A stretch of 41,047 nt of DNA from Candidatus Gottesmanbacteria bacterium RIFCSPHIGHO2_02_FULL_39_14. Its GTDB lineage: Bacteria > Patescibacteriota > Microgenomatia > 2-02-FULL-39-11. A program made the position numbers and the translations under genes. Below, piece after piece: positions 1-9,862 of the stretch. The stretch is from contig MFJM01000023.1 in assembly GCA_001779205.1 (NCBI GenBank), forward strand, positions 38,865 through 79,911, in the 5' to 3' direction. The stretch's first letter is position 1. The number at the start of each line of letters is the position of its first letter. Below the pieces are notes generated by a model. The model searched no databases. It was given only the letters and a program-made list of their open reading frames with translations, and was not told the origin of the DNA.

Positions 1-495
1 ATAGTCAATAGCTATTTGAGAACTGCTAACTTGAACAGGTTTAATAGAAAGATCAGCAACAAAATAATCGCTGAAAGACAGCAAAGGAAAAATAAATAAA
101 AAAATAGCCAAAATATTGTAAAAACGGTTTATTTTCTCCAGATGATTAATTTTTTTGGTAAGGAAAAAAATCAGATATAAAAAAAAGAAGAAAACTAAGA
201 TTGCCGATAAAAGCAAACTATTATTAAGATGATAAAGTATAGGCAGATCGCCTACCAGTTTATTTAAAGGTCCGTAAAGAAAGACCGATAAAATAAAAGT
301 GGAGGTTATCAAAGCAGAAAAGCGGAAATTTCTGGTGAAAAAGAAAAGTATAAACGTAAAGAGGTTAGTGGATATAAAGACCATTAATAGAGGAAAGACT
401 ACGTCAATATAAGAAACCTGGTAGATGTTTGATGCATAAAGAGAAATAACCGGATAAAGGCTAAAAATAAGCAGATGAATAAGAGGAGAGGACAT
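1..495 (-). CDS. Partial multi-TM membrane protein (N-terminal part; gene runs off the left edge); possibly the membrane N-terminus of a sulfatase/alkaline-phosphatase-superfamily protein
   Basis: Open minus-strand frame from ATG at 495..493, overlapping the TGA of the 495..1877 ORF (ATGA). Translation begins MSSPLIHLLIFSLYPVISLYASNIYQVSYIDVVFPLLMVFISTNLF and contains several hydrophobic segments, then ADLSIKPVQVSSSQIAIDY at the window edge. Family assignment is tentative because the catalytic part is outside the window. Confidence 0.55.
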   Translation of the reverse strand, partial: MSSPLIHLLIFSLYPVISLYASNIYQVSYIDVVFPLLMVFISTNLFTFILFFFTRNFRFSALITSTFILSVFLYGPLNKLVGDLPILYHLNNSLLLSAILVFFFFLYLIFFLTKKINHLEKINRFYNILAIFLFIFPLLSFSDYFVADLSIKPVQVSSSQIAIDY

Positions 496-1877
496 CATTT
501 TTTCCTTAATAAATAAATTGACCTAAGGCTGCCTTTAAGAGGAAAATTTTTTTTAATCACAAAATAACGACTGAAGGATTCTACAAACTTATCTTCCGAA
601 TAATTGCTGAATTGTCCTGTCCTGAGGTTAATTAATTGTTGGACCTGACCGTCTGTGATGGGGATATATTCTATAATCAGATTCCTAGAGCAAGCAGCGA
701 AAAAATCCGCCATCATCGGGAAGGATAGGTTATAAGAAAAATAGAGATGGTGAATAAGAGCCAAAACCAGCGTAGTATCAACCGGCAACCTGTCTAACAG
801 CTTTTGTCTTTCAAAATTCCGCCAACCAATTGAGGGACTGGGATTGATTATATCGGCTAATAAGGGCATGAGGTTATTAATTTTTTCTTTTTTGGCCCTC
901 AGAAAATTTTCTTCAACAGAGTGCGGATCGTTATCGATGGAGATAACATATTGTGAATAGCGGCTAGTCAACCGGCTGAATAGTCCGGTATTGGATCCCA
1001 GATCAATCAGCCATTTAGGCTTTAAATTCCTGATTAAGGAGATGACCACGGCGATTTTATTTTTAAAAGCAGAGGCGGAATAATTATTGTCCTCGTAATA
1101 ACCTGACCAAAAACTTTTTTCTTTTTTTATAGATAATGAGTTTACCGCACACCTCATACTTTCTATTAAATTTTCCAGGCCAAGACCCGTAATTTTTTTT
1201 GCAGATATAGCAGATGGTCTTTTGGAAAGATATTTCTGACCTAAAGAATGAAGAAACAGATGAAGAAAGAGATGGAAATTGAAATAACTTTTTAGCGGAA
1301 GCATTTTAACCGCCAGATCCAAATCAACTCCATCAAGAAACAATTGACTTAATTTTCCCAACCTGAAATCCCTATATTTCATTAAAACAAGCGGAGAAAG
1401 AAAATGCTGGCAGAATTGACGATAGGCCACCCAGGGTGAATTTTTTTTAAGACGAATAAAAGATAAAGTATCGATAAAAACGGGTTGTGTTCCCCAAAAT
1501 TGAACGTTATAGGAAGAAGCGTCTTTTAAGGTCATCCGGTATTTTAAAGAGGTTTTTTCAATCAGAAGTGTAAGTTTGGCTGCTTCCCAAATTTGACTAT
1601 AGCACCACTCATACGGGTAAGATATGAAGGGCAAAGGACGCGGTTTAATTATTTTATAAACCTCAGAATTTAATGGTTTAACGTCTGCAGGATCTATCTC
1701 CCGATGGGCAATCAGTAATTTTTGACTAACCAATTGATCATAAAGACCGGAAGAGAGCAAAAAATCGTAATCTTCCCGATAAACCTTATTTACAGAACGG
1801 AAAATATCTTTCCCATAATGATAAATATAGCCGCTCTCATCCCTGAAGGAGGCCGGGTGGTTAACTAATTTTGTCAT
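495..1877 (-). CDS. Class I SAM-dependent methyltransferase (NoeA-like)
   Basis: 460 aa ORF; SAM-binding motif I-like LIDLGSNTGLFSRLTSR followed by acidic motif VISIDNDPHSVEEN; later LVLALIHHLYFSYNLSF, typical of the NoeA-like group. Confidence 0.7.
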   Translation of the reverse strand: MTKLVNHPASFRDESGYIYHYGKDIFRSVNKVYREDYDFLLSSGLYDQLVSQKLLIAHREIDPADVKPLNSEVYKIIKPRPLPFISYPYEWCYSQIWEAAKLTLLIEKTSLKYRMTLKDASSYNVQFWGTQPVFIDTLSFIRLKKNSPWVAYRQFCQHFLSPLVLMKYRDFRLGKLSQLFLDGVDLDLAVKMLPLKSYFNFHLFLHLFLHSLGQKYLSKRPSAISAKKITGLGLENLIESMRCAVNSLSIKKEKSFWSGYYEDNNYSASAFKNKIAVVISLIRNLKPKWLIDLGSNTGLFSRLTSRYSQYVISIDNDPHSVEENFLRAKKEKINNLMPLLADIINPSPSIGWRNFERQKLLDRLPVDTTLVLALIHHLYFSYNLSFPMMADFFAACSRNLIIEYIPITDGQVQQLINLRTGQFSNYSEDKFVESFSRYFVIKKNFPLKGSLRSIYLLRKK

Positions 1878-2043
1878 GACCGTTTTTTTTTAGGGATAAG
1901 ACCTTTTTAATCAGAGTACGAAAAAATTGAAAAGTGCGTCTTCCCGTGACGATAACGGTTAAAATAAAAGCCGCCAGAATCTGAAATAAAAAACTACCGG
2001 TGCCGGGATCAATGTAATAGGATACGGGTATTTTTTTAATCAT
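1861..2043 (-). CDS. Small membrane protein with YIDPGTGSFLFQ motif
   Basis: 60 aa ORF MIKKIPVSYYIDPGTGSFLFQILAAFILTVIVTGRRTFQFFRTLIKKVL; one TM segment; overlaps the downstream methyltransferase start by 17 bp. Confidence 0.65.
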   Translation of the reverse strand: MIKKIPVSYYIDPGTGSFLFQILAAFILTVIVTGRRTFQFFRTLIKKVLSLKKNGHDKIS

Positions 2044-2060
2044 AAATGTCTATTTTATCA

Positions 2061-3176
2061 TTATATCTTTTGATATTGTAGGAGAGTGTCTTTGGCTGTC
2101 TTTTGCCAAGAAAACCGATCAATACGTGTTTGGGCCTTCGCGACCAACTTTTTGATTTTCTGTTTAGGAAGGTTAAGTGCGGAGATGATAATTCTTTTAA
2201 TATCATCCTGATCGTGCGGATTAAAATACAGCAAACTGTTCCCCCAGATCTCCCGAAAGACCTTGATGTCCGAAACTAAGGGCAGAATTCCTAAACAGAC
2301 TGCTTCCAGATTGGGCAGCCCAAAACCTTCCATTAATGAGGGAATAATCAGAGCCCGGGCATGAAAATATAAGTCAATCAGCTGTTTGTCCGAAGCATTT
2401 CCAAAAAAATAGACGCTTTTTTTTAATTTCAGTTGATCAACCATTTTTTTTAAGCGGGGATAAAAAAACCAGTCCGTACCTGCTAAAACCAATTTAACCC
2501 GTTGCTTAATTTGCGGATCATTCATAACCATTATTAATTTTTCAAGATTCTTATGGGGATAGGCATTACCTACATAAAGCAGATAGTCAAACGGGTAGTA
2601 TTTTTTTGGAACTAGTTTTTGGGCAAGACGAAGAAAATCAGAATCAAGGGCATCATAAGTTACCAAAATTTTGTCTTCCGGGATTTGATAATGACTGATG
2701 ATCTCTTTTTTTGTAGACTTAGAAATTGCCAATATTTTTACTGCTCTTTTTAAGGCTTTAATTAAAATAAGCTTATAAAATAATCTTTTGGCCAAATAAA
2801 TAGGAAATGGTAAAGTCGTTGCCCGGCCGGTCCTGGTATGATCAATTATCAAATCATGAACGGTGACAAGATACTTTCCCGGGTAAAATACCGGAACGTT
2901 AAAATAGGGGAAATGAACCAGATCCAATTTGTACTTTTGTAAAATAAAAGGTAACAAAAGTTGCTCCCCAAGAGTGTGCCATTTGACGTCAAGAGCAATT
3001 TTATGAAAATTGGGATTTCTGAAATTAAATTTAGGAAGATCATTACTTTTGAGAAAAATAAAATAAAGATTAACAGGGTCTATTAATGACAAACACAACA
3101 GCAGATTCTTGATATAACGTCCTACTCCGGTCTCCCCTATTAATCTGGCATCAAAACCTAATCGTTTAATTTTCAT
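2061..3176 (-). CDS. Glycosyltransferase family 4
   Basis: 371 aa; DARLIGETGVGRYIKNLL N-terminus, LLYVGNAYPHKNLEKL, and ALIIPSLMEGFGLPNLEAVCLG (GT4 EX7E motif). Confidence 0.9.
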   Translation of the reverse strand: MKIKRLGFDARLIGETGVGRYIKNLLLCLSLIDPVNLYFIFLKSNDLPKFNFRNPNFHKIALDVKWHTLGEQLLLPFILQKYKLDLVHFPYFNVPVFYPGKYLVTVHDLIIDHTRTGRATTLPFPIYLAKRLFYKLILIKALKRAVKILAISKSTKKEIISHYQIPEDKILVTYDALDSDFLRLAQKLVPKKYYPFDYLLYVGNAYPHKNLEKLIMVMNDPQIKQRVKLVLAGTDWFFYPRLKKMVDQLKLKKSVYFFGNASDKQLIDLYFHARALIIPSLMEGFGLPNLEAVCLGILPLVSDIKVFREIWGNSLLYFNPHDQDDIKRIIISALNLPKQKIKKLVAKAQTRIDRFSWQKTAKDTLLQYQKI

Positions 3177-4077
3177 TTAATTTTAATTTTAAAAGTGATA
3201 AATTTTCTAAAATGGCGATCATGGCGAAAATTAAAGGAGACAACCAACTTTGCCGCCCATGCCGATAATGCTTGCGGTAAAAAAGACGCATCACCTCAAA
3301 TCTGGCTCTGGTGGAGGCGATTTTGGTTTTCTTATCTGCAGTTGAAAAATGCAGACTGTGTTTTTTAATACCGGAACTTATGCCTTTATAATGGATCATT
3401 TTGACAAAGGGAACAAAAAATACCTTAAAACTAGCCTGTTTTGCCCTGAAGCAGAAGTCCAGATCTTCTCCGTACCAAAAATAATCTTCATCCAACCAAT
3501 TGAGCCTATCCCCGACTGACTTTCTAACCAGCATAAAGGCACCCGCACAACTGTCAATTTGGTGGATTTTATTTAAATTCCGATAGCCTAAATGATAACC
3601 GTTAAAAATGAGGCTACTGGGAAATATATTAGCCAGATAAGTAAAATGACAAAAAGCATTCCAGGGAGAAGGAAATCCGCGGTGACACGCATCGTCCAAA
3701 GTCCCGTCTGCCATTTCGACTCTACAGGTGGCTATTGCGGCATTTTTATTTTTTTCCATAAAGTCCGCCATTTCCGGCAAACAGTCTTCCGGCACTAACG
3801 TATCAGGATTTAATAATAAAATATATTTACCGCGGGCATTTTTAATTCCCAAATTGTTCGCTTTGGCGAAACCGAGATTTTGGCTATTAAGTTGAAAATG
3901 TACAGTAGGGTATTTTTTTTGAAGAAATTTATAAGTACCGTCAGTTGAGGCATTATCAATAACAATTATTTCCAGCTTATTATTATCAAGTGCCGTATTT
4001 AATAAACTGGCCAGACACTGGTCAAGAAATTTTTTGGAATTGAAACTGACAATGATGACGGAAAATATGGGCTTCAT
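3166..4077 (-). CDS. Glycosyltransferase family 2 (rhamnosyltransferase-like)
   Basis: 303 aa; SVIIVSFNSKKFLDQCLASLL, IDNASTDGT, NLGFAKANNLGI, LLNPDTLVP, WYGEDLDFCFRAK. Confidence 0.9.
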   Translation of the reverse strand: MKPIFSVIIVSFNSKKFLDQCLASLLNTALDNNKLEIIVIDNASTDGTYKFLQKKYPTVHFQLNSQNLGFAKANNLGIKNARGKYILLLNPDTLVPEDCLPEMADFMEKNKNAAIATCRVEMADGTLDDACHRGFPSPWNAFCHFTYLANIFPSSLIFNGYHLGYRNLNKIHQIDSCAGAFMLVRKSVGDRLNWLDEDYFWYGEDLDFCFRAKQASFKVFFVPFVKMIHYKGISSGIKKHSLHFSTADKKTKIASTRARFEVMRLFYRKHYRHGRQSWLSPLIFAMIAILENLSLLKLKLNEN

Positions 4078-5262
4078 TTAAACGGCTTTTTGATAAATCG
4101 AATCTAACTTTTGGGCAATCGTTTTCCAACTGAATTTATTTTCCACTAAAGTTCGGCCATTTTCAGCCAAATTGTGATAAAGATTTTTGTCGGTCAAAAC
4201 CTTAACAGTTAGGGCGGCTAAATTTTGAGCATCATCAGCAATGACCGCATCCCGAAAATTCTGAGCATCCAAACCTTCGATACCTGTAGTGGTTGTAACC
4301 ACAGGAACCCCGGTAGCCATCGACTCCAAGATTTTATAACGAGTTCCGCCGGGACCGTAAATAGGGGCCAGTAATACATCAGATTTTCGATAAGCAAGTC
4401 TTATATCGTTGATATCATCGGATAAAGTTATTTGGTCTTTGGCAGAACTGACTATGTTTGGCGGAAGATGTTTTCCAACTATCCATAAGCGGACTTTTTG
4501 GCCTAATTCCTGCCTTATCTGAGGCCAGACTTTCTCCACCAGAAAGGTGACTGCTTCCCGATTTTGCAGCCATTTAAAATTACCGACAAAAAGAATAGTT
4601 TTGACCTGACCGGTTCTGGGTTTTTCTCTAAATGAAAAAAATTCGGTATCCACTCCGTTGGGTACTAAATCAACTTTTAGGTCCGTGACTCTTTCCATCA
4701 TCAGCTCTTTATCCGATTGGCTCATGGCAATAACGCGTCTGGCTTTTTTCCAAAATCGTTTTTCCCAAAAATAAATTTTGGCGACATCCCAATTCATGAG
4801 CAATTTTTTGGCAAGATTGGCTACCTTTTGGGTATAATGACGGTAAACTAAATACTCGATGGTCTGTTCGGCTAAAATAATAGGGATATTTCCGGCAGGT
4901 ATGTTAGGCATGACATAAAAGGTTTCGGCGTGTATCAGGTCGAAATGTTTACGGGAAATGACCTCTTTTAAATTATCTTTAAGCTCACGGTTTAAATAAA
5001 GACAGACTACCAAAGGATAGTAGGTTATGCCCGATAATATAAGGCTGGTTAATGACCAGGGTGGTCTTTTAAAAAAAACCTTAACTTCATCACAATACTC
5101 TTTAAGTATTGTCAGGTAATGTAATTCTTTTTCTTCCCTGATAAAGGAAAAGAGGGTAATCTGATGTTTTTGGGACAGATTTTTCAATAAATTAAAAGTT
5201 CTAATTTGACCTCCGGACCAAAGAGGATAAGGAAGGTAGGGAGTTAGCATGAGTATTTTCAT
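4078..5262 (-). CDS. Glycosyltransferase family 4
   Basis: 394 aa; TPYLPYPLWSGGQIRTFNLLKNL, ILFVGNFKWLQNREAV, GPGGTRYKILESMATGVPVVTT. Confidence 0.9.
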   Translation of the reverse strand: MKILMLTPYLPYPLWSGGQIRTFNLLKNLSQKHQITLFSFIREEKELHYLTILKEYCDEVKVFFKRPPWSLTSLILSGITYYPLVVCLYLNRELKDNLKEVISRKHFDLIHAETFYVMPNIPAGNIPIILAEQTIEYLVYRHYTQKVANLAKKLLMNWDVAKIYFWEKRFWKKARRVIAMSQSDKELMMERVTDLKVDLVPNGVDTEFFSFREKPRTGQVKTILFVGNFKWLQNREAVTFLVEKVWPQIRQELGQKVRLWIVGKHLPPNIVSSAKDQITLSDDINDIRLAYRKSDVLLAPIYGPGGTRYKILESMATGVPVVTTTTGIEGLDAQNFRDAVIADDAQNLAALTVKVLTDKNLYHNLAENGRTLVENKFSWKTIAQKLDSIYQKAV

Positions 5263-5263
5263 A

Positions 5264-8200
5264 TTATCTAGGAAGTAGACTGTCGGGAACGAGTTGAATC
5301 AAAACAAATTTATCACTGGCCTTAATTAATTTATATTTCCTCCTGGACAAATCTGCATCCGTGGCCCGGGCATATAATTCTTTAGTCAGATCATCAAAGT
5401 TAACTGAAACATAATAATGAGCGCTCATATTAATCATTTCTTCAACAGTTTTTTCCATTATGGGCCAACCGGCACGCCTGGTTTGGTATAAAAAGGCGGT
5501 ATCACCGTTATAAGGGGCAATAACCAAAGCTTTGGCAGGAGTCATCAATTCAACCGCTTGGCCGGCAACAACTATTTCCGGATGGTTGATGTTATAAAAA
5601 TCACGGATATAATACCAGCCGAACATTTCCATGAAGATGATTAATATCAGTACCAGCGAGTAAGTTTTTAGCCGGCCGGTGAATTTTTGGGCTAAAAACT
5701 CAAGAAAAATAACCCCTTTAGCCAAATAGATGGAAATAATGGGAATGGTTAAAACCTGATAATAGTCGTGCCGGACGTTACCGGTTGCAAAAATTGTGAC
5801 ATATAAAAGCAAAGATAAACCCCAGATATGAAAAAGTAAGCCTTCTTTATCTTTTTTGGCTAAGATGCCCGAAATTAAGAGGGGAAGTCCGTAAAAACCG
5901 AGAATTAATCTGCCTAATCTGTCTGCAAACAGCCAAAAGAAAAAAGCTCCTTTAAATCGTATACCGTCACCGTTTAATAGCCAGAGATTAGCCGGGGTTC
6001 CTTCAGGATAATGACTGGCCCACCAGCGCCACCAAAGTAAGGGAAGGATAGCGAGGAGAAAAAAAACTCCAAGTTTAATAAAAGATATGAAATTAAGCGG
6101 ACGGTGCCGGAACCAAAGATAAATAAGAGGCAAAAAGAGAAAAACAGCGTAGGGTTTGACAAGAAGAGCGCTGAGGGTAAAAACAAAGGAAATTAAAAAT
6201 AATAATATTTTTTTAACTCCCCTTTCGCCCTGCCAACGGTCAAAGAAATAAATCATGCCGCTAGTGGTAAAAACCAGGAAAGGTTCCGGTAAAATTACCC
6301 GGCTAAAGAAAATATTAAACGGCAAAACGGCAAAAAAGAAGGCGGTAAGAGCGGCGGCGAGACGACCGCAATACTTTCTGACTAGCAAAAAGAGGAAAAT
6401 CAGCGATCCTAGAGAGGCTAAGACGGAGGTTAACCTGCCTTTCATTTCCAGATTGTATCCAATCAAAACCTGATCAATAAAAAAATGAGCCAAGTTATAA
6501 AGAGGAAATTCAACAAATCTTAATCCACGGGGATTGTCACGACCGGAAGCGACGTTAGAAAGATCATCATAGGTTGGAAAGAGGATATTTATTCCATGTT
6601 TAACATAATTTCTCGTAACGCTCGCGGTGTCTGACTGACGCCAGGAATGCCAATCTGCCAAAGGAGTGTTGATTTTATAAGTTCTTAGAAAATAGGCCAA
6701 AATTATTATAAGCAGGAGATAAAAAAAATCGCCTTTTATAAAAGACAGAGAGCGGGATTTAATTAATTTTAAGGTTTTGCCAATATCAGCAAGATGCGGT
6801 TTAGGGATTTCTGCCTGATATTTATCTTTTAAGATTTTGACAGTTGAAAGAGAGATTCCGGTAAGCGCCCAGAAAGTAAAGGCAACTTTGGAAGATTCAA
6901 AAACATCGATATAGACGGCGTTGACTAAAAGTCCAAAAAGCAACCCAGCAAAACCGGCAATAAAGCTAAAGATAAGAGGATCCTTTATTATGGCCAGATT
7001 TCTCCAAAGATAATAGAGAATGAAGAAAAGAGTGCCGTAAAAGGCAATAAAACCTAAAAGGCCGGTTTCTCCCAGGGCTCTTAAAAAATCATTATCTGTC
7101 GATTCAGCCTCTGTAAAATCCATGAGATTTTTTTTATTGAGTGTTGAATAACCGCTACCCAAGAGCGGATTTTTCATAAATCCATTAATAGCCTGCGGCC
7201 AGAGCGCATCTAATCTAATGGCGGTTGACAAATCATACCTGAAAGCGGTTTGGGAATAGGTTCTGGGTACGGCAGCAAGAGTTCCTTCTTTAGTAATCAT
7301 TAAGGGTAGATCCTGATAAACGTCGGAGGGTCTGGCTAACTTAGGAGGCTGATCGCTTTTGGAGGTAATTCTATCTAAAATATCAGGATTATTTTCCAGA
7401 AAGTAAGCCCTATCTTTGGGAGGATTACCGATAGGCGAGGTAAGTAGCATTTTAATTCCTGTCAATCGTTGATCAATTTTAAAAAACTTGGTAAAGCGTT
7501 CAGACAAATCTCCGAATGACAACATGACGATGATTGACAAGAAACTAACCAGCAAAAAACGGGAGGTTGACCAGAATATTCCTTTTTCATAAGCCCAGAA
7601 AAAGAACATAAAGAGCAATCCGAAAATATAAGCAATGAAGGAAGTGCGGGAGGCTGTCAGAATTAGTGTCCAGAAGGCCATAGCAATTACCAGAAAGATT
7701 AGAATTTTAAGGTAGATTTTTCTGATAGCGAAGAATAAACTCCAGAGAATAACTTCCGACATCATGATAAAGGCTGCCAGATCGTAATGTCCGCCGAAGG
7801 TTGATAAAACCCTGGCATGTTCTGTCAGATAAAGTTGCCAGCCTTTGGCAAATTCCCGGTTCATAGTAGAATAGGCCGGCCAATAAAGATATTTCTGTCC
7901 GAAACCGTACAGAGAGACTAAAACTACAGTGATAATTAAAAGCAAAAGGTAAGCTTTAATTTGTTTTAAACTCCTGATACTGGAATAGAAAATAAAAAAC
8001 AAAGAAAAGTATTCTAAACGGCGGAAAAGATGCAATAAGGCTTTCTGAATATGGATGGTTTCCAAAGGTATCGTTTTGATAATAAAGATGGCTGACAATA
8101 GAGACATAAAACCGATCAGCAGATAGATAGCGATGGGACGCAATAAGGGATTGGATGAAAGGGTAATCTTTTTCCTGAAGAGATTAATAACGAAGATTGC

Positions 8201-8362
8201 CAGGCAGAGCGAAACAATAATATCTTCCAGCCTGATACGGACATTATAGCCTGGCAAAACGTCCATTAGTGGCAGTTTGGGATATAAAGGGATAAAGACT
8301 AAAATAAAACCGGCGAATACGGGTAAAAGGTGGTCATCCAACCACCTTAATAGCTTGTGCAT
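5264..8362 (-). CDS. Fusion protein: N-terminal O-antigen ligase/polymerase-like (Wzy_C) + C-terminal GT39/ArnT-like glycosyltransferase
   Basis: 1032 aa. N-half: many TMs and NGFMKNPLLGSGYSTL...STDNDFLRALGETGLLGFIAFYG (Wzy_C-type signature). C-half: YFLRTYKINTPLADWHSWRQSDTASVTRNY followed by TM repeats (PMT_2/GT39-like). Confidence 0.8.
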   Translation of the reverse strand: MHKLLRWLDDHLLPVFAGFILVFIPLYPKLPLMDVLPGYNVRIRLEDIIVSLCLAIFVINLFRKKITLSSNPLLRPIAIYLLIGFMSLLSAIFIIKTIPLETIHIQKALLHLFRRLEYFSLFFIFYSSIRSLKQIKAYLLLLIITVVLVSLYGFGQKYLYWPAYSTMNREFAKGWQLYLTEHARVLSTFGGHYDLAAFIMMSEVILWSLFFAIRKIYLKILIFLVIAMAFWTLILTASRTSFIAYIFGLLFMFFFWAYEKGIFWSTSRFLLVSFLSIIVMLSFGDLSERFTKFFKIDQRLTGIKMLLTSPIGNPPKDRAYFLENNPDILDRITSKSDQPPKLARPSDVYQDLPLMITKEGTLAAVPRTYSQTAFRYDLSTAIRLDALWPQAINGFMKNPLLGSGYSTLNKKNLMDFTEAESTDNDFLRALGETGLLGFIAFYGTLFFILYYLWRNLAIIKDPLIFSFIAGFAGLLFGLLVNAVYIDVFESSKVAFTFWALTGISLSTVKILKDKYQAEIPKPHLADIGKTLKLIKSRSLSFIKGDFFYLLLIIILAYFLRTYKINTPLADWHSWRQSDTASVTRNYVKHGINILFPTYDDLSNVASGRDNPRGLRFVEFPLYNLAHFFIDQVLIGYNLEMKGRLTSVLASLGSLIFLFLLVRKYCGRLAAALTAFFFAVLPFNIFFSRVILPEPFLVFTTSGMIYFFDRWQGERGVKKILLFLISFVFTLSALLVKPYAVFLFLPLIYLWFRHRPLNFISFIKLGVFFLLAILPLLWWRWWASHYPEGTPANLWLLNGDGIRFKGAFFFWLFADRLGRLILGFYGLPLLISGILAKKDKEGLLFHIWGLSLLLYVTIFATGNVRHDYYQVLTIPIISIYLAKGVIFLEFLAQKFTGRLKTYSLVLILIIFMEMFGWYYIRDFYNINHPEIVVAGQAVELMTPAKALVIAPYNGDTAFLYQTRRAGWPIMEKTVEEMINMSAHYYVSVNFDDLTKELYARATDADLSRRKYKLIKASDKFVLIQLVPDSLLPR

Positions 8363-9248
8363 ATAATTTAAGCACGGGAAACCTACCGATTATACCAAAA
8401 AGAATTAAGCGCAGCAAAGCGCCGGTTTTTAATAAAAGCCTGACCGGACTGAGCAAGCGGGGAAAATGTTTTTGATAAAAGTAGATAACTGATTTAAATT
8501 CCTCAACAATGGCAGTACCGGGGGATTCTGCCGAACCGCCTTTGAAATGGATAACTTCAGCTTGCGGATAATAATAAATTAAAAAATTTGCCCGCCGGAT
8601 GCGGAAACACCATTCAACCTCCTCACCATACATAAAAATATTTTCATCGAGAAGGCCTGACAGATCAGCAATTTTCCGCCGAAACAGAAGAGCAGCTCCG
8701 GACACCCAATCCACCTCCTGCATTTGCCTATAAAAAAAAGCGTGTCGGGCATGATAAGGCTTAATTAATTTGGATAAAAAGGGCAAATCATCCAAAAAGA
8801 ACATCCAGAAAAAAATCTTTGACAAATAAGGAGTAAAACCCGCCGACTGTTGCAGACTTTGGTCAGGATTAAGCAATTTGGGGCCGACAACGGCTATCCG
8901 AGAATCACTTTTCATCTGGTTAATAAGTCCTGACAGAACATTAGTACCAATCAGGGTATCGCTATTTAAGAGAAAAATAAATTCGGCTTTAGATTTTTTA
9001 ATGGCTAAATTATTAGCCTTAGCAAAACCGAGATTTTTTTTATTTATAAAGAGATTAACTTGAGGGAAATATTTTTTAATAGTAGCAACGCTTTGATCTT
9101 TAGAATCGTTATCAACAACGGTAACTTTGGTATGGTAAGTCAATCCCTCATTTTTTATAGCGGAATAAAGTGAATTGAGACAGTTCTTGAGGAGGAAGGC
9201 GGTATTATAATTAATGACGACGACTTCCAAAAGATCAGGATAAGCCAT
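8334..9248 (-). CDS. Glycosyltransferase family 2
   Basis: 304 aa; VVINYNTAFLLKNCLNSL, VVDNDSKDQSV, NLGFAKANNLAI, LLNSDTLI, MYGEEVEWCFRIRRA; overlaps the 5264..8362 ORF start by ~29 bp. Confidence 0.9.
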   Translation of the reverse strand: MAYPDLLEVVVINYNTAFLLKNCLNSLYSAIKNEGLTYHTKVTVVDNDSKDQSVATIKKYFPQVNLFINKKNLGFAKANNLAIKKSKAEFIFLLNSDTLIGTNVLSGLINQMKSDSRIAVVGPKLLNPDQSLQQSAGFTPYLSKIFFWMFFLDDLPFLSKLIKPYHARHAFFYRQMQEVDWVSGAALLFRRKIADLSGLLDENIFMYGEEVEWCFRIRRANFLIYYYPQAEVIHFKGGSAESPGTAIVEEFKSVIYFYQKHFPRLLSPVRLLLKTGALLRLILFGIIGRFPVLKLYAQAIKVVG

Positions 9249-9254
9249 AATTTT

Positions 9255-9857
9255 TTACTGGAATAATCTAGCCCTGCCAAGGCGGTAATGGGGGTTTTTG
9301 ATTTTTCTGACGCCAATTATTTTAGCCGGAATTCCGGCAACTATGGCAAAGGCGGGCACATCTTTGGTGACAACAGCTCCCGCAGCCACTACTGCTCCCC
9401 TGCCGATGGTTGTTCCAGGAAGAATAATAGCTCTGGGACCGATAAAAACATAATCTTCTATTTTTACCGGAGAAGTGGCAGCCCGAAAATCCTGACTATG
9501 AATGTCATGCTGGGAATTGTATATCAAAACTTGAGAAGCAATATCCACATGATCTCCAATTGTCAACGGCTTTCGTCCGTCAAGAAAAGCATGATCACCG
9601 ATAATGGTATCCTGACCGATAGTTATTCCATGTGGATCAAAAAAATTACACCACAGATGAATTACTGATCCGCGGCCGATATTTATACCTGATAGTCTGT
9701 AAAATAAAAGCCTGAAGTAGTGACTGGGAATGTGACCAACCCATCTTAACAACATCAGTTTAAAATCCAAAAAAATAGCCTGAAGGCGATTTACTATTTT
9801 TTGAAAAGCTTCTCTAAGGGTTAAAGGGTGACCCATCCGATCGACAAAAATTGTCAT
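9255..9857 (-). CDS. Left-handed beta-helix (hexapeptide repeat) acyltransferase, sugar O-acetyltransferase-like
   Basis: 200 aa; hexapeptide repeats [15 protein letters not shown]...[11 protein letters not shown]...[40 protein letters not shown] catalytic-His region. Confidence 0.9.
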   Translation of the reverse strand: MTIFVDRMGHPLTLREAFQKIVNRLQAIFLDFKLMLLRWVGHIPSHYFRLLFYRLSGINIGRGSVIHLWCNFFDPHGITIGQDTIIGDHAFLDGRKPLTIGDHVDIASQVLIYNSQHDIHSQDFRAATSPVKIEDYVFIGPRAIILPGTTIGRGAVVAAGAVVTKDVPAFAIVAGIPAKIIGVRKIKNPHYRLGRARLFQ

Positions 9858-9862
9858 TATAG

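Noticed and set aside
6255-6473. Plus-strand 72-aa very basic ORF (MPLVVKTRKGSGKITRLKKILNGKTAKKKAVRAAARRP...), resembling a small nucleic-acid-binding protein
   Set aside because: Fully antisense to the TM-rich second half of the intact 1032-aa fusion gene; the basic composition is explained by the complement of Phe/Leu-rich codons.
9288-9668. Plus-strand 126-aa ORF
   Set aside because: Antisense to the well-supported hexapeptide acyltransferase; no recognisable motif.
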